Positions 36,304 to 44,949 of a stretch of 64,000 bases of DNA are shown one piece after another. Source of the DNA: JARFQH01 sp963825595 (GTDB lineage Bacteria > Desulfobacterota > Desulfobacteria > Desulfobacterales > SG8-13); the NCBI GenBank assembly GCA_963825595.1, contig CAWGUE010000019.1:124001-188000 (forward strand). The letters run 5' to 3'. Position 1 is the stretch's first letter. Every line of letters begins with the position of its first letter. A model generated the notes under the pieces. That model was not told the DNA's origin, did not search any database, and was given only the letters and a program-made list of their open reading frames with translations. The position numbers and the translations under genes were made by a program.

Positions 36304-38184
36304 ATGAAAACCTCTGTCACACCGGCTGAAGCCGCCAACCGTAAAGATGAACCGACCCTGGACGGTCTCAGGGAGATGCTGCCACGTCTATCGGACGGGC
36401 CGGGTGTCTACCTGATGCGTGATATCGACGGTGAGGTCATCTATGTCGGCAAGGCCCGCAGCCTCAGGAAACGACTCGGTTCGTATGTATCCAAAGCCGG
36501 TCGGCTGGATGTCAAAACCGAAGTGCTGATCAGGAAGATTGCCGATATCGAAACCATCGTTACATCCTCCGAGAAGGAAGCCCTGATCCTCGAGTCCAAC
36601 CTGATCAAGCGCCACAGGCCACGTTACAATGTCGACCTGAAGGACGACAAGCGCTATCCGTTATTGCGTCTCGACATCACGCACCCATACCCGCGACTGT
36701 CCATCGTCCGCAAGCCGAAAAAAGACGGTGCGCTCTATTTCGGACCCTATGCCTCTGCCCACGCGGTGCGGCAGACGCTTAAGATTATCAACAAAACCTT
36801 CATGCTGCGCAAGTGCACCGAGCGGGAGTTCAAAATCCGGACCCGGCCTTGCCTGCACTGCCAGATGCAAGGATGCCTGGCGCCTTGCTGTCGCGATGTG
36901 GATCGCGATGACTATGACCACATGGTCAAGGAAGTGATTCTTTTCTTGAAAGGCAAGACGCCGATTCTTATCCGCGATATCAAAAAAGTGATGCTCGCCG
37001 CAGCTGAAAAACATGATTTTGAACAAGCCGCCAGACTCAGGGACAAAATGTTCGCCCTCGAGAAAACGGTTGAAAAACAGGTGGCCGTATCTACCGATTT
37101 CAAAGATCGGGACGTGATCGCTTGCGCCCGCACCCCGGATTTTTCTCTGGTGACAATGCTATTCGTGCGTGGCGGATTTCTCCAGGGTTCCCGCACGTTC
37201 ACCTTTTCCGCCACCATCGCCGATGACGGCGAACTGATTGCGGCATTCATCCGGCAGTATTACGCATCCGCCCAGTTTATCCCGAAAGAAATTCTGGTAC
37301 CGCAGGTGCCGGAAGACGCGGCATTTCTCGAAGAACGGCTACACGAACTGAAAGGGGCGAAAGTCTGCATCCGGAAGCCGCTGAGAGGGCCCAAAACAAA
37401 ATTGGTAGAGATGGCCATACAAAATGTCGAGCAGGACCTCGAGGAACGGTCTGAAAGCCAATCCGGCCGCAGGGCTTTGATTCAGAGACTTCAGAAACGC
37501 CTTCGGCTACAGTGTCAGCCCTGCCGGATCGAGTGTTTCGACAATTCGAACCTGGCTGGAACGTCATCCGTGGCCAGCATGGTGGTCTTCATTGATGGGA
37601 GACCGGACAAAAGCGCCTATCGTCTCTATCGGATCAAGAATGTCAGGGGGCCTGATGATTATGCCATGATGAATGAGGTTCTCCGGCGGCGGTTTGCCGG
37701 TAATGAGACCGCATCGCCGTATCCTGATCTGCTGATCGTCGACGGCGGCAAGGGACAATTGAATATTGCTAGCGCTGTGATCGACGATCTGGGGCTGCAG
37801 GATCGGTTTGACATCATCGGTATCGCTAAAAAAGATCCGGATAGAGGTGAAACGGAAGACAGGATTTTCAAGGCCGGAAGAGCCAACCCGGTGACCTTCG
37901 GTCGGGATGCCGATCTGTTGCTCTTCATTCAACGTATTCGTGACGAAGCCCATCGCTCCGCGATTTCGTATCACCGTAAAAAACGCGCTAAACAGGCCAT
38001 TCAATCGGCCCTGGACCTGATTCCGGGCGTCGGTAAGAAGAGAAAGAACGCCCTGCTGAGGCATTTCAAAAGTGTGCAACGGATACGGGAGGCGAGTCTG
38101 GAAGAGTTGTGCGCCGTACCGGGCATACACCATCGATTGGCGCAAACGATCAGGGAAAGCCTGCTGGCGTCCGGCTCCCCCTGA
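36304..38184 (+). CDS. uvrC: Excinuclease ABC subunit C
   Basis: UvrC makes both incisions in nucleotide excision repair. The 626-residue protein has the N-terminal GIY-YIG nuclease (GVYLMRDIDGEVIYVGKARS), a Cys-bearing segment typical of UvrC (CLHCQMQGCLAPCC), a UVR motif near residue 235 (AAAEKHDFEQAARLRDKM), and a C-terminal RNase H-like nuclease (ECFDNSNLAGTSSVASMVVF, LLIVDGGKGQL). Tandem helix-hairpin-helix motifs end it (LIPGVGKKRKNALLRHFKS). The gene converges on mdh with 55 bases between stops. Confidence 0.97.
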   Translation: MKTSVTPAEAANRKDEPTLDGLREMLPRLSDGPGVYLMRDIDGEVIYVGKARSLRKRLGSYVSKAGRLDVKTEVLIRKIADIETIVTSSEKEALILESNLIKRHRPRYNVDLKDDKRYPLLRLDITHPYPRLSIVRKPKKDGALYFGPYASAHAVRQTLKIINKTFMLRKCTEREFKIRTRPCLHCQMQGCLAPCCRDVDRDDYDHMVKEVILFLKGKTPILIRDIKKVMLAAAEKHDFEQAARLRDKMFALEKTVEKQVAVSTDFKDRDVIACARTPDFSLVTMLFVRGGFLQGSRTFTFSATIADDGELIAAFIRQYYASAQFIPKEILVPQVPEDAAFLEERLHELKGAKVCIRKPLRGPKTKLVEMAIQNVEQDLEERSESQSGRRALIQRLQKRLRLQCQPCRIECFDNSNLAGTSSVASMVVFIDGRPDKSAYRLYRIKNVRGPDDYAMMNEVLRRRFAGNETASPYPDLLIVDGGKGQLNIASAVIDDLGLQDRFDIIGIAKKDPDRGETEDRIFKAGRANPVTFGRDADLLLFIQRIRDEAHRSAISYHRKKRAKQAIQSALDLIPGVGKKRKNALLRHFKSVQRIREASLEELCAVPGIHHRLAQTIRESLLASGSP

Positions 38185-38239
38185 TCGATATATTGCTTTC
38201 GGGCTAAGGCATCGGCGTTGTTGCCGTACCGATGACCCG

Positions 38240-39175
38240 CTAGTATTTCAGTTTCTTCAGCGTTTCCTTCAATTCCTGAACGGCTGCTGCCGAGCGTTTC
38301 AATGCGGCCTGTTCATCCTGGGTGAGTTTAATTTCAACGATATCTTCGATACCGCCGGCCCCCAGTTTTACGGGCACACCGATGAACAGGTCTTTTAGTC
38401 CGTATTCGCCTTCGAGATAGGCCGCGCAGGGAAGGATTTTCTTTTTGTCCTTAAGAATCGATTCGGCCATTTCCACGGCGGCTGACGCCGGAGCGTAATA
38501 GGCACTGCCGGTTTTGAGCAGGCTGACAATCTCTGCACCACCGTTGCGGGTTCGTTCGACGATGGCATCGATGCGGTCCGGGGGCAAAAGTTCCGTAATC
38601 GGAATACCCGCTACGGTGGAGTAACGCGGCAGGGGCACCATGGTGTCTCCATGACCACCCAAGACGAAGGCATGGGTGTTTTCCACCGAGACGTTCAATT
38701 CCATGGCGATAAAGGCCCGGAAGCGGGCCGAGTCCAGTACGCCGGCCATACCCAGCACGCGTTGTTTGGAAAAACCGCTGGCGTCGAAAGCGACGTGACA
38801 CATGGCATCCAGGGGGTTGCTGACGATAATAATAACGGCATCGGGAGACCGTTTGGCCACCTGTTCGGTCACTTTTTTCATGATGCCGGCGTTGGTGCTG
38901 AGCAAATCGTCGCGGCTCATTCCCGGTTTGCGAGGAATTCCGGCCGTGATGATGACAATGTTCGATCCCTCTGTGGCGTCATAGGCATTTACACCGGTCA
39001 GGTGCGCATCGTGTTTTTCAATGGGCGCCGCTTCGGTCAGGTCCAAAGACTTACCCTGAGGAACGCCTTCGACGATGTCCACCAATACCACATCGCACAA
39101 TTCCTTCTCAGCCAGTCGTTGGGCGGCAGTGGCCCCGACGTTGCCGGCGCCGACAACGGTTACTTTCTTATCCAT
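38240..39175 (-). CDS. mdh: Malate dehydrogenase (LDH-type)
   Basis: NAD-dependent malate dehydrogenase of the lactate-dehydrogenase-like group, interconverting malate and oxaloacetate. The 311-residue protein has the nucleotide motif VVGAGNVGATAAQRLAEKE and an Asp after the second strand (VVLVDIVEG). The mobile loop GIPRKPGMSRDDLL carries Arg rather than Gln at the position that distinguishes MDH from LDH, VSNPLDAM follows, and the catalytic His is in LGGHGDTMVPLPR. AAAGGAG touches the ATG at 39181, so ATG 39175, six bases further on, is the better start. It is divergent from the mglA-like gene. Confidence 0.95.
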   Translation of the reverse strand: MDKKVTVVGAGNVGATAAQRLAEKELCDVVLVDIVEGVPQGKSLDLTEAAPIEKHDAHLTGVNAYDATEGSNIVIITAGIPRKPGMSRDDLLSTNAGIMKKVTEQVAKRSPDAVIIIVSNPLDAMCHVAFDASGFSKQRVLGMAGVLDSARFRAFIAMELNVSVENTHAFVLGGHGDTMVPLPRYSTVAGIPITELLPPDRIDAIVERTRNGGAEIVSLLKTGSAYYAPASAAVEMAESILKDKKKILPCAAYLEGEYGLKDLFIGVPVKLGAGGIEDIVEIKLTQDEQAALKRSAAAVQELKETLKKLKY

Positions 39176-39286
39176 GACCATCTCCTTTCGATGAACTTGG
39201 GGTTGATATTGCCGATAGGTTGTCCTCGAGGTCGGTTGTCCAAAAGAATGAATTGGTTAGCACAAATACCATTAATGTCAACATAT

Positions 39287-39335
39287 TTATAATAGCCTCA
39301 ATATTGACACAATCCGACAAAACAGGCTATTATAA
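39287..39335. promoter_or_regulatory. Perfect inverted repeat over the mglA promoter (candidate operator)
   Basis: TTATAATAGCCT at 39287-39298 and its exact reverse complement AGGCTATTATAA at 39324-39335 flank a 25-base centre. A second palindrome, TCAATATTGA (39298-39307), overlaps the -35 box. The right arm overlaps the -10 box. The symmetry places matching -10-like boxes on both strands, in the mdh-mglA divergent region. Confidence 0.45.
39304..39333 (+). promoter_or_regulatory. Sigma-70-type promoter of the mglA-like gene
   Basis: TTGACA at 39304-39309 and TATTAT at 39328-39333 are separated by 18 bases. The start codon lies about 140 bases downstream, leaving a leader of moderate length. 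Both boxes lie inside the inverted repeat listed separately. Confidence 0.55.
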
Positions 39336-39476
39336 TAGGGTTTAAATTCATGTTGCCGGTGGTGACGGATTACCGAACGTGCAAATACTTTGCCGCCAGA
39401 CGACAGCGGCAGCGACCCGAAACTGTCATCATAATCATTGCCTCTGAATCTCTGAATTTGTCTGGAGTTGATTTAA

Positions 39477-40091
39477 ATGGCCATTGTTAATCTGAAAAAG
39501 CGGGAAATCGAGTGTAAGATTGTTTATTACGGACCGGGACGATGCGGAAAAACGACGAATCTGGAATACATCTTCAAAGCCTATAAAAAACAAATATCAG
39601 GTGAGATGGTGTCGATCAATACGGACGGTGATCGAACGCTCTTTTTCGATTTTCTGCCGATGGAACTCGGCAAACTCAAGGGGTGTGACGTCCGTGTGCA
39701 CCTATATACCGTTCCGGGCCAAGTGCAGTACACCTCCACTCGAAAACTCGTTCTCAGGGGTGTTGACGGCCTGGTTTTTGTCGCGGACTCGCTGGAGGTC
39801 CGTCGTGAAAAAAATATGCTGTCCCTGAAGGACCTTCATCAGAATCTGAAGGACTACGGGTTAAATATCCTCAAGATCCCTCTGGTGTTGCAGTTCAACA
39901 AAAGGGACCTTGCCGCGGAAGGGATTCCCTTGATGCCGATCGAGCAGATGGAAAAGGAATTGAACCGACAGCTCAAAGTCCCGTCATTTCCGGCCAGCGC
40001 CATCAAGGGTGATGGCGTCGGCAAGACCTTGAAAGCCTGCTTGAAACTGACGCTGCTGTCCTTAAAAAAGGAATTGAGCTGGAACGACTAG
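39477..40091 (+). CDS. MglA-like small Ras-type GTPase
   Basis: A 204-residue GTPase of the MglA family. The P-loop is YYGPGRCGKTTNL, the switch region has DRTLFFDFLPMELG and the family-specific HLYTVPGQVQYTSTRKLVLR (TVPGQ instead of DxxGQ), and the base-specificity motif is LQFNKRDL. MglA proteins set cell polarity and direct motility machinery. The usual activator MglB (Roadblock) is not adjacent. The next gene (9 bases on) encodes a DUF4388/cNMP protein, then a PilZ protein, which suggests a signalling unit. Confidence 0.88.
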   Translation: MAIVNLKKREIECKIVYYGPGRCGKTTNLEYIFKAYKKQISGEMVSINTDGDRTLFFDFLPMELGKLKGCDVRVHLYTVPGQVQYTSTRKLVLRGVDGLVFVADSLEVRREKNMLSLKDLHQNLKDYGLNILKIPLVLQFNKRDLAAEGIPLMPIEQMEKELNRQLKVPSFPASAIKGDGVGKTLKACLKLTLLSLKKELSWND

Positions 40092-40100
40092 TCCAAACCC

Positions 40101-41297
40101 ATGAGCAAAGGCGCTGCATTCTCAGGTCGTTTGGAATTTCTCAGTCTCGGTGAGTTGCTGCAGATCATCGGCAACAACGGGGCAACAGGTGTTCTGCGCA
40201 TCATGAGCAAGTACGCCCAGGGGCCGGGTTCGATCTATGTCGACAAGGGTGACGTGGTCGACGCGATAAATGGAGATAAGGCCGGTCTGGAGGCCCTGTT
40301 CCTGTTGTTCGGGTGGACGGAGGGCGAGTTTTCATTCACACAGGAGAAAATCGACAAAAAAAACGTTATCAATAAAAATCGCATGGAAATCATCCTTGAC
40401 GGCGCACGCATGGTGGATGACGGCAAGATCGAAAAACTCGGCCCGGTGTCATTCAAGACCGATGCGCCGGACGGCAGTGGCGATAAATCCCTGCCGGTGA
40501 TCAAAGGTCCATTTGTCGACTATATGTACGTCGTGGATGAAGAAGAATTCTACGAGGGCGACGAGATCGTCATCGAAGGAAATTACGGTAACTGGATGTG
40601 GGTCGTTCTGGAAGGGGTCGTCGAAATATCGAAACAGACACCCGAAGGACCATTCAAAATCCTTCGGCTCAGCGACGGCGCCTATGTCGGCAGCATATCG
40701 TCATTTTTGACTGAAAGCAGTGTCCGAACCGCCACGGCCAAGGCCGTGACCCGTGTTCAACTGGGGATGCTCGATTCACAGCTCCTGGCCAATGAATATG
40801 CTGCCATGAGTCAGGAACTGAGGGACGTTGTCAAAAGCCTCGATAAACGCCTGAACCAGGTCACCGACAGTGTCATTCAAATCGTCACCGGAAACGGATC
40901 GACCGAGGAATTACTGAACAACAAAAAAGCCGTGATCGACCAGGGTAAAAGCGAGGAGCGCGTTTTCGCGATCACCCGTGGCAATGCCTCCATTGCACGC
41001 AAAATAGAAAACCGTTATGTCCCCCTGGTCCAATTGCAAAAAGGGGACTTTTTCGGTCATATTCCGTTCTTAAAAATGGGTCACGAGCCCCATGCGGCGG
41101 CGGTGTTCGCGTCACAGGACTTGAAAATTTCACCTATAGACGTGGCCGGCATGGTTGCCGAACACGAAGCCCTGCCAAACTCCTTTCGCCACATCATCGA
41201 GAATTTGGCAACTTGTATATCGGTAACGACGATGATTGCATGTGGATGCCACGAAAAAAATATGTTGCAGAAAGCTGAAAAAGAAGAGCAGCAGTAA
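40101..41297 (+). CDS. DUF4388 (PATAN) and cyclic-nucleotide-binding-fold protein
   Basis: A 398-residue protein. Residues 1-110 match DUF4388/PATAN (FSGRLEFLSLGELLQIIGNN, GVLRI, GSIYVDKGDVVDAI, LFGWTEGEFSF). Residues about 145-240 resemble a cNMP-binding beta-roll (FYEGDEIVIEGNYGNWMWVV, VEISKQT, DGAYVGSISSFL). A second, weaker roll follows near residues 275-345 (RVFAITRGNASIARKIE, LQKGDFFGHIPFL). There is no helix-turn-helix, so it is unlikely to be a transcription factor. It probably senses a nucleotide or mediates protein interaction for the MglA-like GTPase just upstream. Confidence 0.75.
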   Translation: MSKGAAFSGRLEFLSLGELLQIIGNNGATGVLRIMSKYAQGPGSIYVDKGDVVDAINGDKAGLEALFLLFGWTEGEFSFTQEKIDKKNVINKNRMEIILDGARMVDDGKIEKLGPVSFKTDAPDGSGDKSLPVIKGPFVDYMYVVDEEEFYEGDEIVIEGNYGNWMWVVLEGVVEISKQTPEGPFKILRLSDGAYVGSISSFLTESSVRTATAKAVTRVQLGMLDSQLLANEYAAMSQELRDVVKSLDKRLNQVTDSVIQIVTGNGSTEELLNNKKAVIDQGKSEERVFAITRGNASIARKIENRYVPLVQLQKGDFFGHIPFLKMGHEPHAAAVFASQDLKISPIDVAGMVAEHEALPNSFRHIIENLATCISVTTMIACGCHEKNMLQKAEKEEQQ

Positions 41298-41321
41298 ACC
41301 GTTTAACCGGAAGAAGGCAAT

Positions 41322-41678
41322 ATGGCACGCGAAGACAAAAGGAAATTTATTCGGATCAATTCACTGAATCTGTCTTATGTCCTCGTAGATGGTGAAGGCG
41401 AAGCCGATAGACAAACCATGGGCCGGACACTGGATGTGTCAGAAGCCGGAATTCGATTAGAAACCCATCTCGCGGTCGAGAAAGGCAGCCATCTCATGCT
41501 GTCCATCGGATTGGAAGACGAGCTTGTGGACATCAAGGGTCGTGTGATACATTCCAAGGAAAACAGGGATGGCAAACACGAGCTCGGCATCGAATTCATC
41601 AGTCCGGATGATGCGACCCAAGGCATCATAAAGAAGTTTATCAAAGCGTTCAGGCGTCAGCGCGGCATGGCCGAATAA
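41322..41678 (+). CDS. PilZ-domain protein
   Basis: A 118-residue single PilZ domain, a c-di-GMP receptor. The two ligand motifs are visible: basic EDKRKFIRI at residues 4-12 (RxxxR-like) and DVSEAGIRLE (D-x-S-x-x-G) near residue 39. The remaining barrel includes VDIKGRVIHS and HELGIEFI. It is 24 bases after the DUF4388/cNMP gene, so c-di-GMP may feed into the same output as the GTPase. The first motif is slightly unusual, so binding is likely but not certain. Confidence 0.82.
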   Translation: MAREDKRKFIRINSLNLSYVLVDGEGEADRQTMGRTLDVSEAGIRLETHLAVEKGSHLMLSIGLEDELVDIKGRVIHSKENRDGKHELGIEFISPDDATQGIIKKFIKAFRRQRGMAE

Positions 41679-41774
41679 GGCGTGGTGGGGCGGCCGTGAG
41701 CTGCAATTAAATCCGGAAGCCGGCGGCGGACATGGTCCGCCAATAAAGGGAAAAACGACAGGGGAGGGGTGGTG

Positions 41775-42671
41775 ATGGGAGCGCCAGTTGTCGAAACAGC
41801 ATTTCAAGATTTGGAGCTCATGAAGCGGGGCAAGGTGCGGGACGTCTACGATCTTGGAGAGCACCTTTTGATGATCGCCAGCGACCGCATTTCCGCATTT
41901 GACGTCGTGATGCCCGATCCGATTCCCGACAAGGGAAAGATTCTTACGCGCACATCCCTCTTTTGGTTCAACGCCATGCAGTCTCTGGTTAAGAATCATG
42001 TCGTTACCGGAGATGTGGCGGCCTATCCGGAAATCTGTCACCGCTATGCCGACCAGTTGCGCGATCGGAGCATGCTGGTAAAAAAGGCCACCCCGCTTCC
42101 GATCGAGTGCGTTGTCAGAGGATACATTTCCGGGTCCGGATGGAAGTCCTACCAGGAAACCGGGAGTATTTGCGGCATCAGCCTGCCGGCCGGACTCAAG
42201 GAGTCGGAAAAGTTACCGGCACCGATATTCACCCCGTCAACCAAGGAAGAAATCGGCCAGCATGATATCAACATCGATTTTGATGAAGCCGCACGCAGGA
42301 TCGGCAGAGAGGCGGCTGAAAGGGTTCGGGACCTGAGTCTTGAGATATATCGCCAAGGTGCCGCGCTGGCCGAAAAGAAGGGAATCATCATCGCGGATAC
42401 AAAGTTCGAGTTCGGCTACGATGAGGGAGAGCTCATTCTGATCGACGAGATTCTGACGCCGGACTCCTCTCGTTTTTGGCCACTGGACACTTACTCTCCG
42501 GGCGGGGCGCAGAAGAGTTACGACAAGCAGTACCTGCGAGACTATCTGGTCTCCATCAAGTGGAACAAACAACCCCCGGCACCGCATCTGCCCCAGGAGG
42601 TGATCGACAACACCCGCCGAAAATACATGGAGGCGCTCACCCAACTGACCGGCGCCGCGCATGCGTTTTAA
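41775..42671 (+). CDS. purC: Phosphoribosylaminoimidazole-succinocarboxamide synthase
   Basis: PurC condenses CAIR with aspartate in purine synthesis. The 298-residue protein has MKRGKVRDVYDLGEHLLMIA, SDRISAFDVVMPDPIPDKGK, the block PIECVVRGYISGSGWKSYQE and DEILTPDSSRFWP. It belongs to the longer, roughly 300-residue type. A purine-rich stretch (AGGGG) precedes three consecutive possible starts (GTG 41769, GTG 41772, ATG 41775); I take the ATG. Its end overlaps the ParB-like gene by 11 bases. Confidence 0.95.
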   Translation: MGAPVVETAFQDLELMKRGKVRDVYDLGEHLLMIASDRISAFDVVMPDPIPDKGKILTRTSLFWFNAMQSLVKNHVVTGDVAAYPEICHRYADQLRDRSMLVKKATPLPIECVVRGYISGSGWKSYQETGSICGISLPAGLKESEKLPAPIFTPSTKEEIGQHDINIDFDEAARRIGREAAERVRDLSLEIYRQGAALAEKKGIIIADTKFEFGYDEGELILIDEILTPDSSRFWPLDTYSPGGAQKSYDKQYLRDYLVSIKWNKQPPAPHLPQEVIDNTRRKYMEALTQLTGAAHAF

Positions 42672-43617
42672 CGAAGAATCGATATCTCTGGCCCACATTT
42701 GTGCCGCAGATGCCACCTACCGCATCACCACGACCGACAGCATCGACGATCTGAAGAAATCAATCGCAGGGATCGGTTTGATTCATTCCCCGATCCTGCA
42801 CCCGACAACCGCCGGGTATCGCATCGTTGCAGGTTTCCGGAGAATTGAAGCCCTTCGCGCTCTCGGCCGGGTCACCCTCCAGGCCCGTTTGCTCCCGGAT
42901 GACAGCGACGAATCGACCCGCGTCAACCTGGCGATCGCCGACAATTCTCTCCAACGAGCGTTGAATCCGATCGAATCCTCGCGTGCCCTGAATCTGCTGT
43001 CAAGCGTGGCGGTGGACGAACGCCACCTGATCCAGATGGCGGCTGCATTGTCTCTGCCGAACAATCCCGCATTGATGGCCAAGCACATGACACTGACCTC
43101 TATGCCGGCCGCTGTCCAGCAAGGGGTGGTATCGGGAGAACTGCCTCTGTCCATGGCGCTCGAGCTAAAGAAGTTCGACACCAAAACAGCGGAATCCCTG
43201 GCGAGAATCTTCACCGAACTCAGATTGGGGTTGAACCGCCAACGCGAATTGCTGACACTCCTGCATGAGATTGCCATGCGGGAAGATCGATCGATCGAGG
43301 CGTTGTTGGTCGGCAGCGACGTCCGTGGTATCATCGACAATGCCGATCTTGACAACGTCCGGAAATCGGGGCAGTTGAGGGCGCTTCTTTTCCGGCGGCG
43401 CTACCCGGCGATATCCGCGAGGGCGGCCCGATTCAATGACCTGGTGAAAGCACTGCGCCTCGGAAGCGGGGTCAAGCTCAGCCCTCCGGGCAACTTCGAG
43501 GGAACGGTATATACGCTGTCGATAAATTTTGACCGGAGGGCCCAGCTTGTCGATCGCGGCAAGTGCATAGAGACGCTGATACGCAGCGACGCATTGGGAA
43601 AATTTCTGGAGGAATGA
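42661..43617 (+). CDS. Orphan ParB/Srx-like nuclease-domain protein
   Basis: A 318-residue protein. The N-terminal ParB/Srx fold has TDSIDDLKKSIAGIGLIHSP and the phosphate/CTP-binding style box GYRIVAGFRRIEALRALG. NLAIADNSLQRALNPIESSR matches the second ParB box. The middle helical region (residues about 130-220) resembles ParB DNA-binding helices only weakly. No parA gene is adjacent, and the gene overlaps purC, so it is not part of a standard chromosome partition pair. Function unknown; possibilities include a chromosomal DNA-binding CTPase or a regulator. Confidence 0.72.
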   Translation: MRFNEESISLAHICAADATYRITTTDSIDDLKKSIAGIGLIHSPILHPTTAGYRIVAGFRRIEALRALGRVTLQARLLPDDSDESTRVNLAIADNSLQRALNPIESSRALNLLSSVAVDERHLIQMAAALSLPNNPALMAKHMTLTSMPAAVQQGVVSGELPLSMALELKKFDTKTAESLARIFTELRLGLNRQRELLTLLHEIAMREDRSIEALLVGSDVRGIIDNADLDNVRKSGQLRALLFRRRYPAISARAARFNDLVKALRLGSGVKLSPPGNFEGTVYTLSINFDRRAQLVDRGKCIETLIRSDALGKFLEE

Positions 43618-43724
43618 GCTCGAGGTCGGCAACCGGCTGAGGCGGCGGTCAAGCAGGCCGAACTTTTTCCGCCGGTGTCGGCGGATGCCACGGCTCTGCA
43701 ATCGGGAAAAAGAGGTTTGGGGCG

Positions 43725-43949
43725 CTATCCCAGCAGGGGTGTGACGATCATTTCGACAAACAGGTATGTCAGTATCCCGATGGCCCCAGCCAGCATGGCA
43801 ACGGCGTAAATCTGGTTGGTTTTGTGGCGGCGTTTTTCCTGCTCGTTGTAAAAAATATACTCGCCGCACTTGATGCAGCGTAATTTACGTAAATTCAGGG
43901 TTGAAACGTGACCATTGGGGCATTGAACCTCTTTGGGTGGTAACGGCAT
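43725..43949 (-). CDS. Small zinc-ribbon membrane protein
   Basis: A 74-residue protein: an N-terminal zinc ribbon (CPNGH and CIKCGEYIFY; C-x3-H...C-x2-C) followed by a single membrane helix (IYAVAMLAGAIGILTYLFVE). Its ribosome binding site is weak. It lies downstream of a 139-residue membrane protein on the same strand. Function unknown. Confidence 0.6.
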   Translation of the reverse strand: MPLPPKEVQCPNGHVSTLNLRKLRCIKCGEYIFYNEQEKRRHKTNQIYAVAMLAGAIGILTYLFVEMIVTPLLG

Positions 43950-44020
43950 AGATGACTCAGTTCACTTTGGCGTTATTGTATTGATTCGCATTTCGGTTGA
44001 CTCTTCGCTCCGCGCGCGTT

Positions 44021-44440
44021 CTATTCTTTTTTCTCACCGCCCGCTGAGGTCACGTCATTAAACGACCTGAAATAGTCGATCGTGTCCCGTCGCAACAATA
44101 GATAGGTCGACAGACCAAAAAGCACCAGAATCGTTATTGTCAGCACTCTCTTGTCGTATTCAGGTCTTTGAAAATAGACATAGGAGAGTATCAAATATAT
44201 CAGAATGATCCCGGCATTAAAAAATAAGCAGAGTGGTCGCGCCCACTTGTTGATGCATGCAACAGAAAAACAGATGGCAATACCGACGGTGAACATCAGA
44301 TAATCATTGCGGACGAGGGTTTCACCGGTAAAAAATTTATAATAGAAGACGAGGTGCACCAACCATCCCAGAGTGAGACTCACGATGGCCAATTTTACAA
44401 GTGTCGGATAGGTGTCGAATTTTATTTCCCAGTTAAACAT
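44021..44440 (-). CDS. Four-helix membrane protein, hypothetical
   Basis: A 139-residue protein with about four membrane segments (VKLAIVSLTLGWLVHLVFYY, YLMFTVGIAICFSVACI, FFNAGIILIYLILSYVYF, VLTITILVLFGLSTYLLL). The C-terminus is charged and ends GGEKKE. AAGGGA lies just before ATG 44440. It resembles short conserved membrane proteins of unknown function. It is separated from the zinc-ribbon gene by about 70 bases. Confidence 0.65.
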   Translation of the reverse strand: MFNWEIKFDTYPTLVKLAIVSLTLGWLVHLVFYYKFFTGETLVRNDYLMFTVGIAICFSVACINKWARPLCLFFNAGIILIYLILSYVYFQRPEYDKRVLTITILVLFGLSTYLLLRRDTIDYFRSFNDVTSAGGEKKE

Positions 44441-44949
44441 GGTCCCTTTCAGCCAAAATCACCTTGCTATCCGTTAACGACCGCCGGCCGCCGGGGGTTC
44501 CCAGACTCCAGAGCCTCGATGAAATGGTATCATTGTCCCAAAAGTATCCTCTCATAATGCATTTGCATCCCCCAAGGCAAGCTTAAATTATCTACGGCCG
44601 TCATCCTTTCGGCCTCGCACCGTCTGATTGATTTCCACGCAGAACCCACCCGGATTTAATTTTAACCCATCGAAACGATTCAGTTTCCATTCCTCGTAAC
44701 ATTGGGCCGCTGTATTCCCGGAATTCGAGTTATCTCTAGGGGATAGGGGGAAGGAGCCCTCTCGGCTGCAGACTCTCTAAAAGAGCTCCTGGAAACGGTC
44801 GCGAACACCCATCAATTGCCGGTTCTAACGGTATGGATGCATGCGCCACAAAACCAATATAAAATTCTAAAAAAATGATCTTTTTTCTTGACAAACAAAA
44901 AGCATCAATTGTAAACAGCTATAACAACTAAATAGGATTCAGAAAAGAA
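44441..44949. other. Divergent regulatory region
   Basis: About 510 bases between the start of a minus-strand membrane protein and the TetR gene. No coding frame is convincing. The right end is A/T-rich and holds a promoter candidate for the TetR gene. Scattered short palindromes (for example AGGAGC...GCTCCT around 44752-44788) are not strong enough to name. Confidence 0.4.
44888..44917 (+). promoter_or_regulatory. Candidate promoter of the TetR gene
   Basis: TTGACA at 44888-44893 and TAAACA at 44912-44917 are separated by 18 bases in an A/T-rich stretch. The start codon is 33 bases downstream of the -10 box. A TATAAC further on (about 44920) is too far from the -35 box. Confidence 0.45.
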
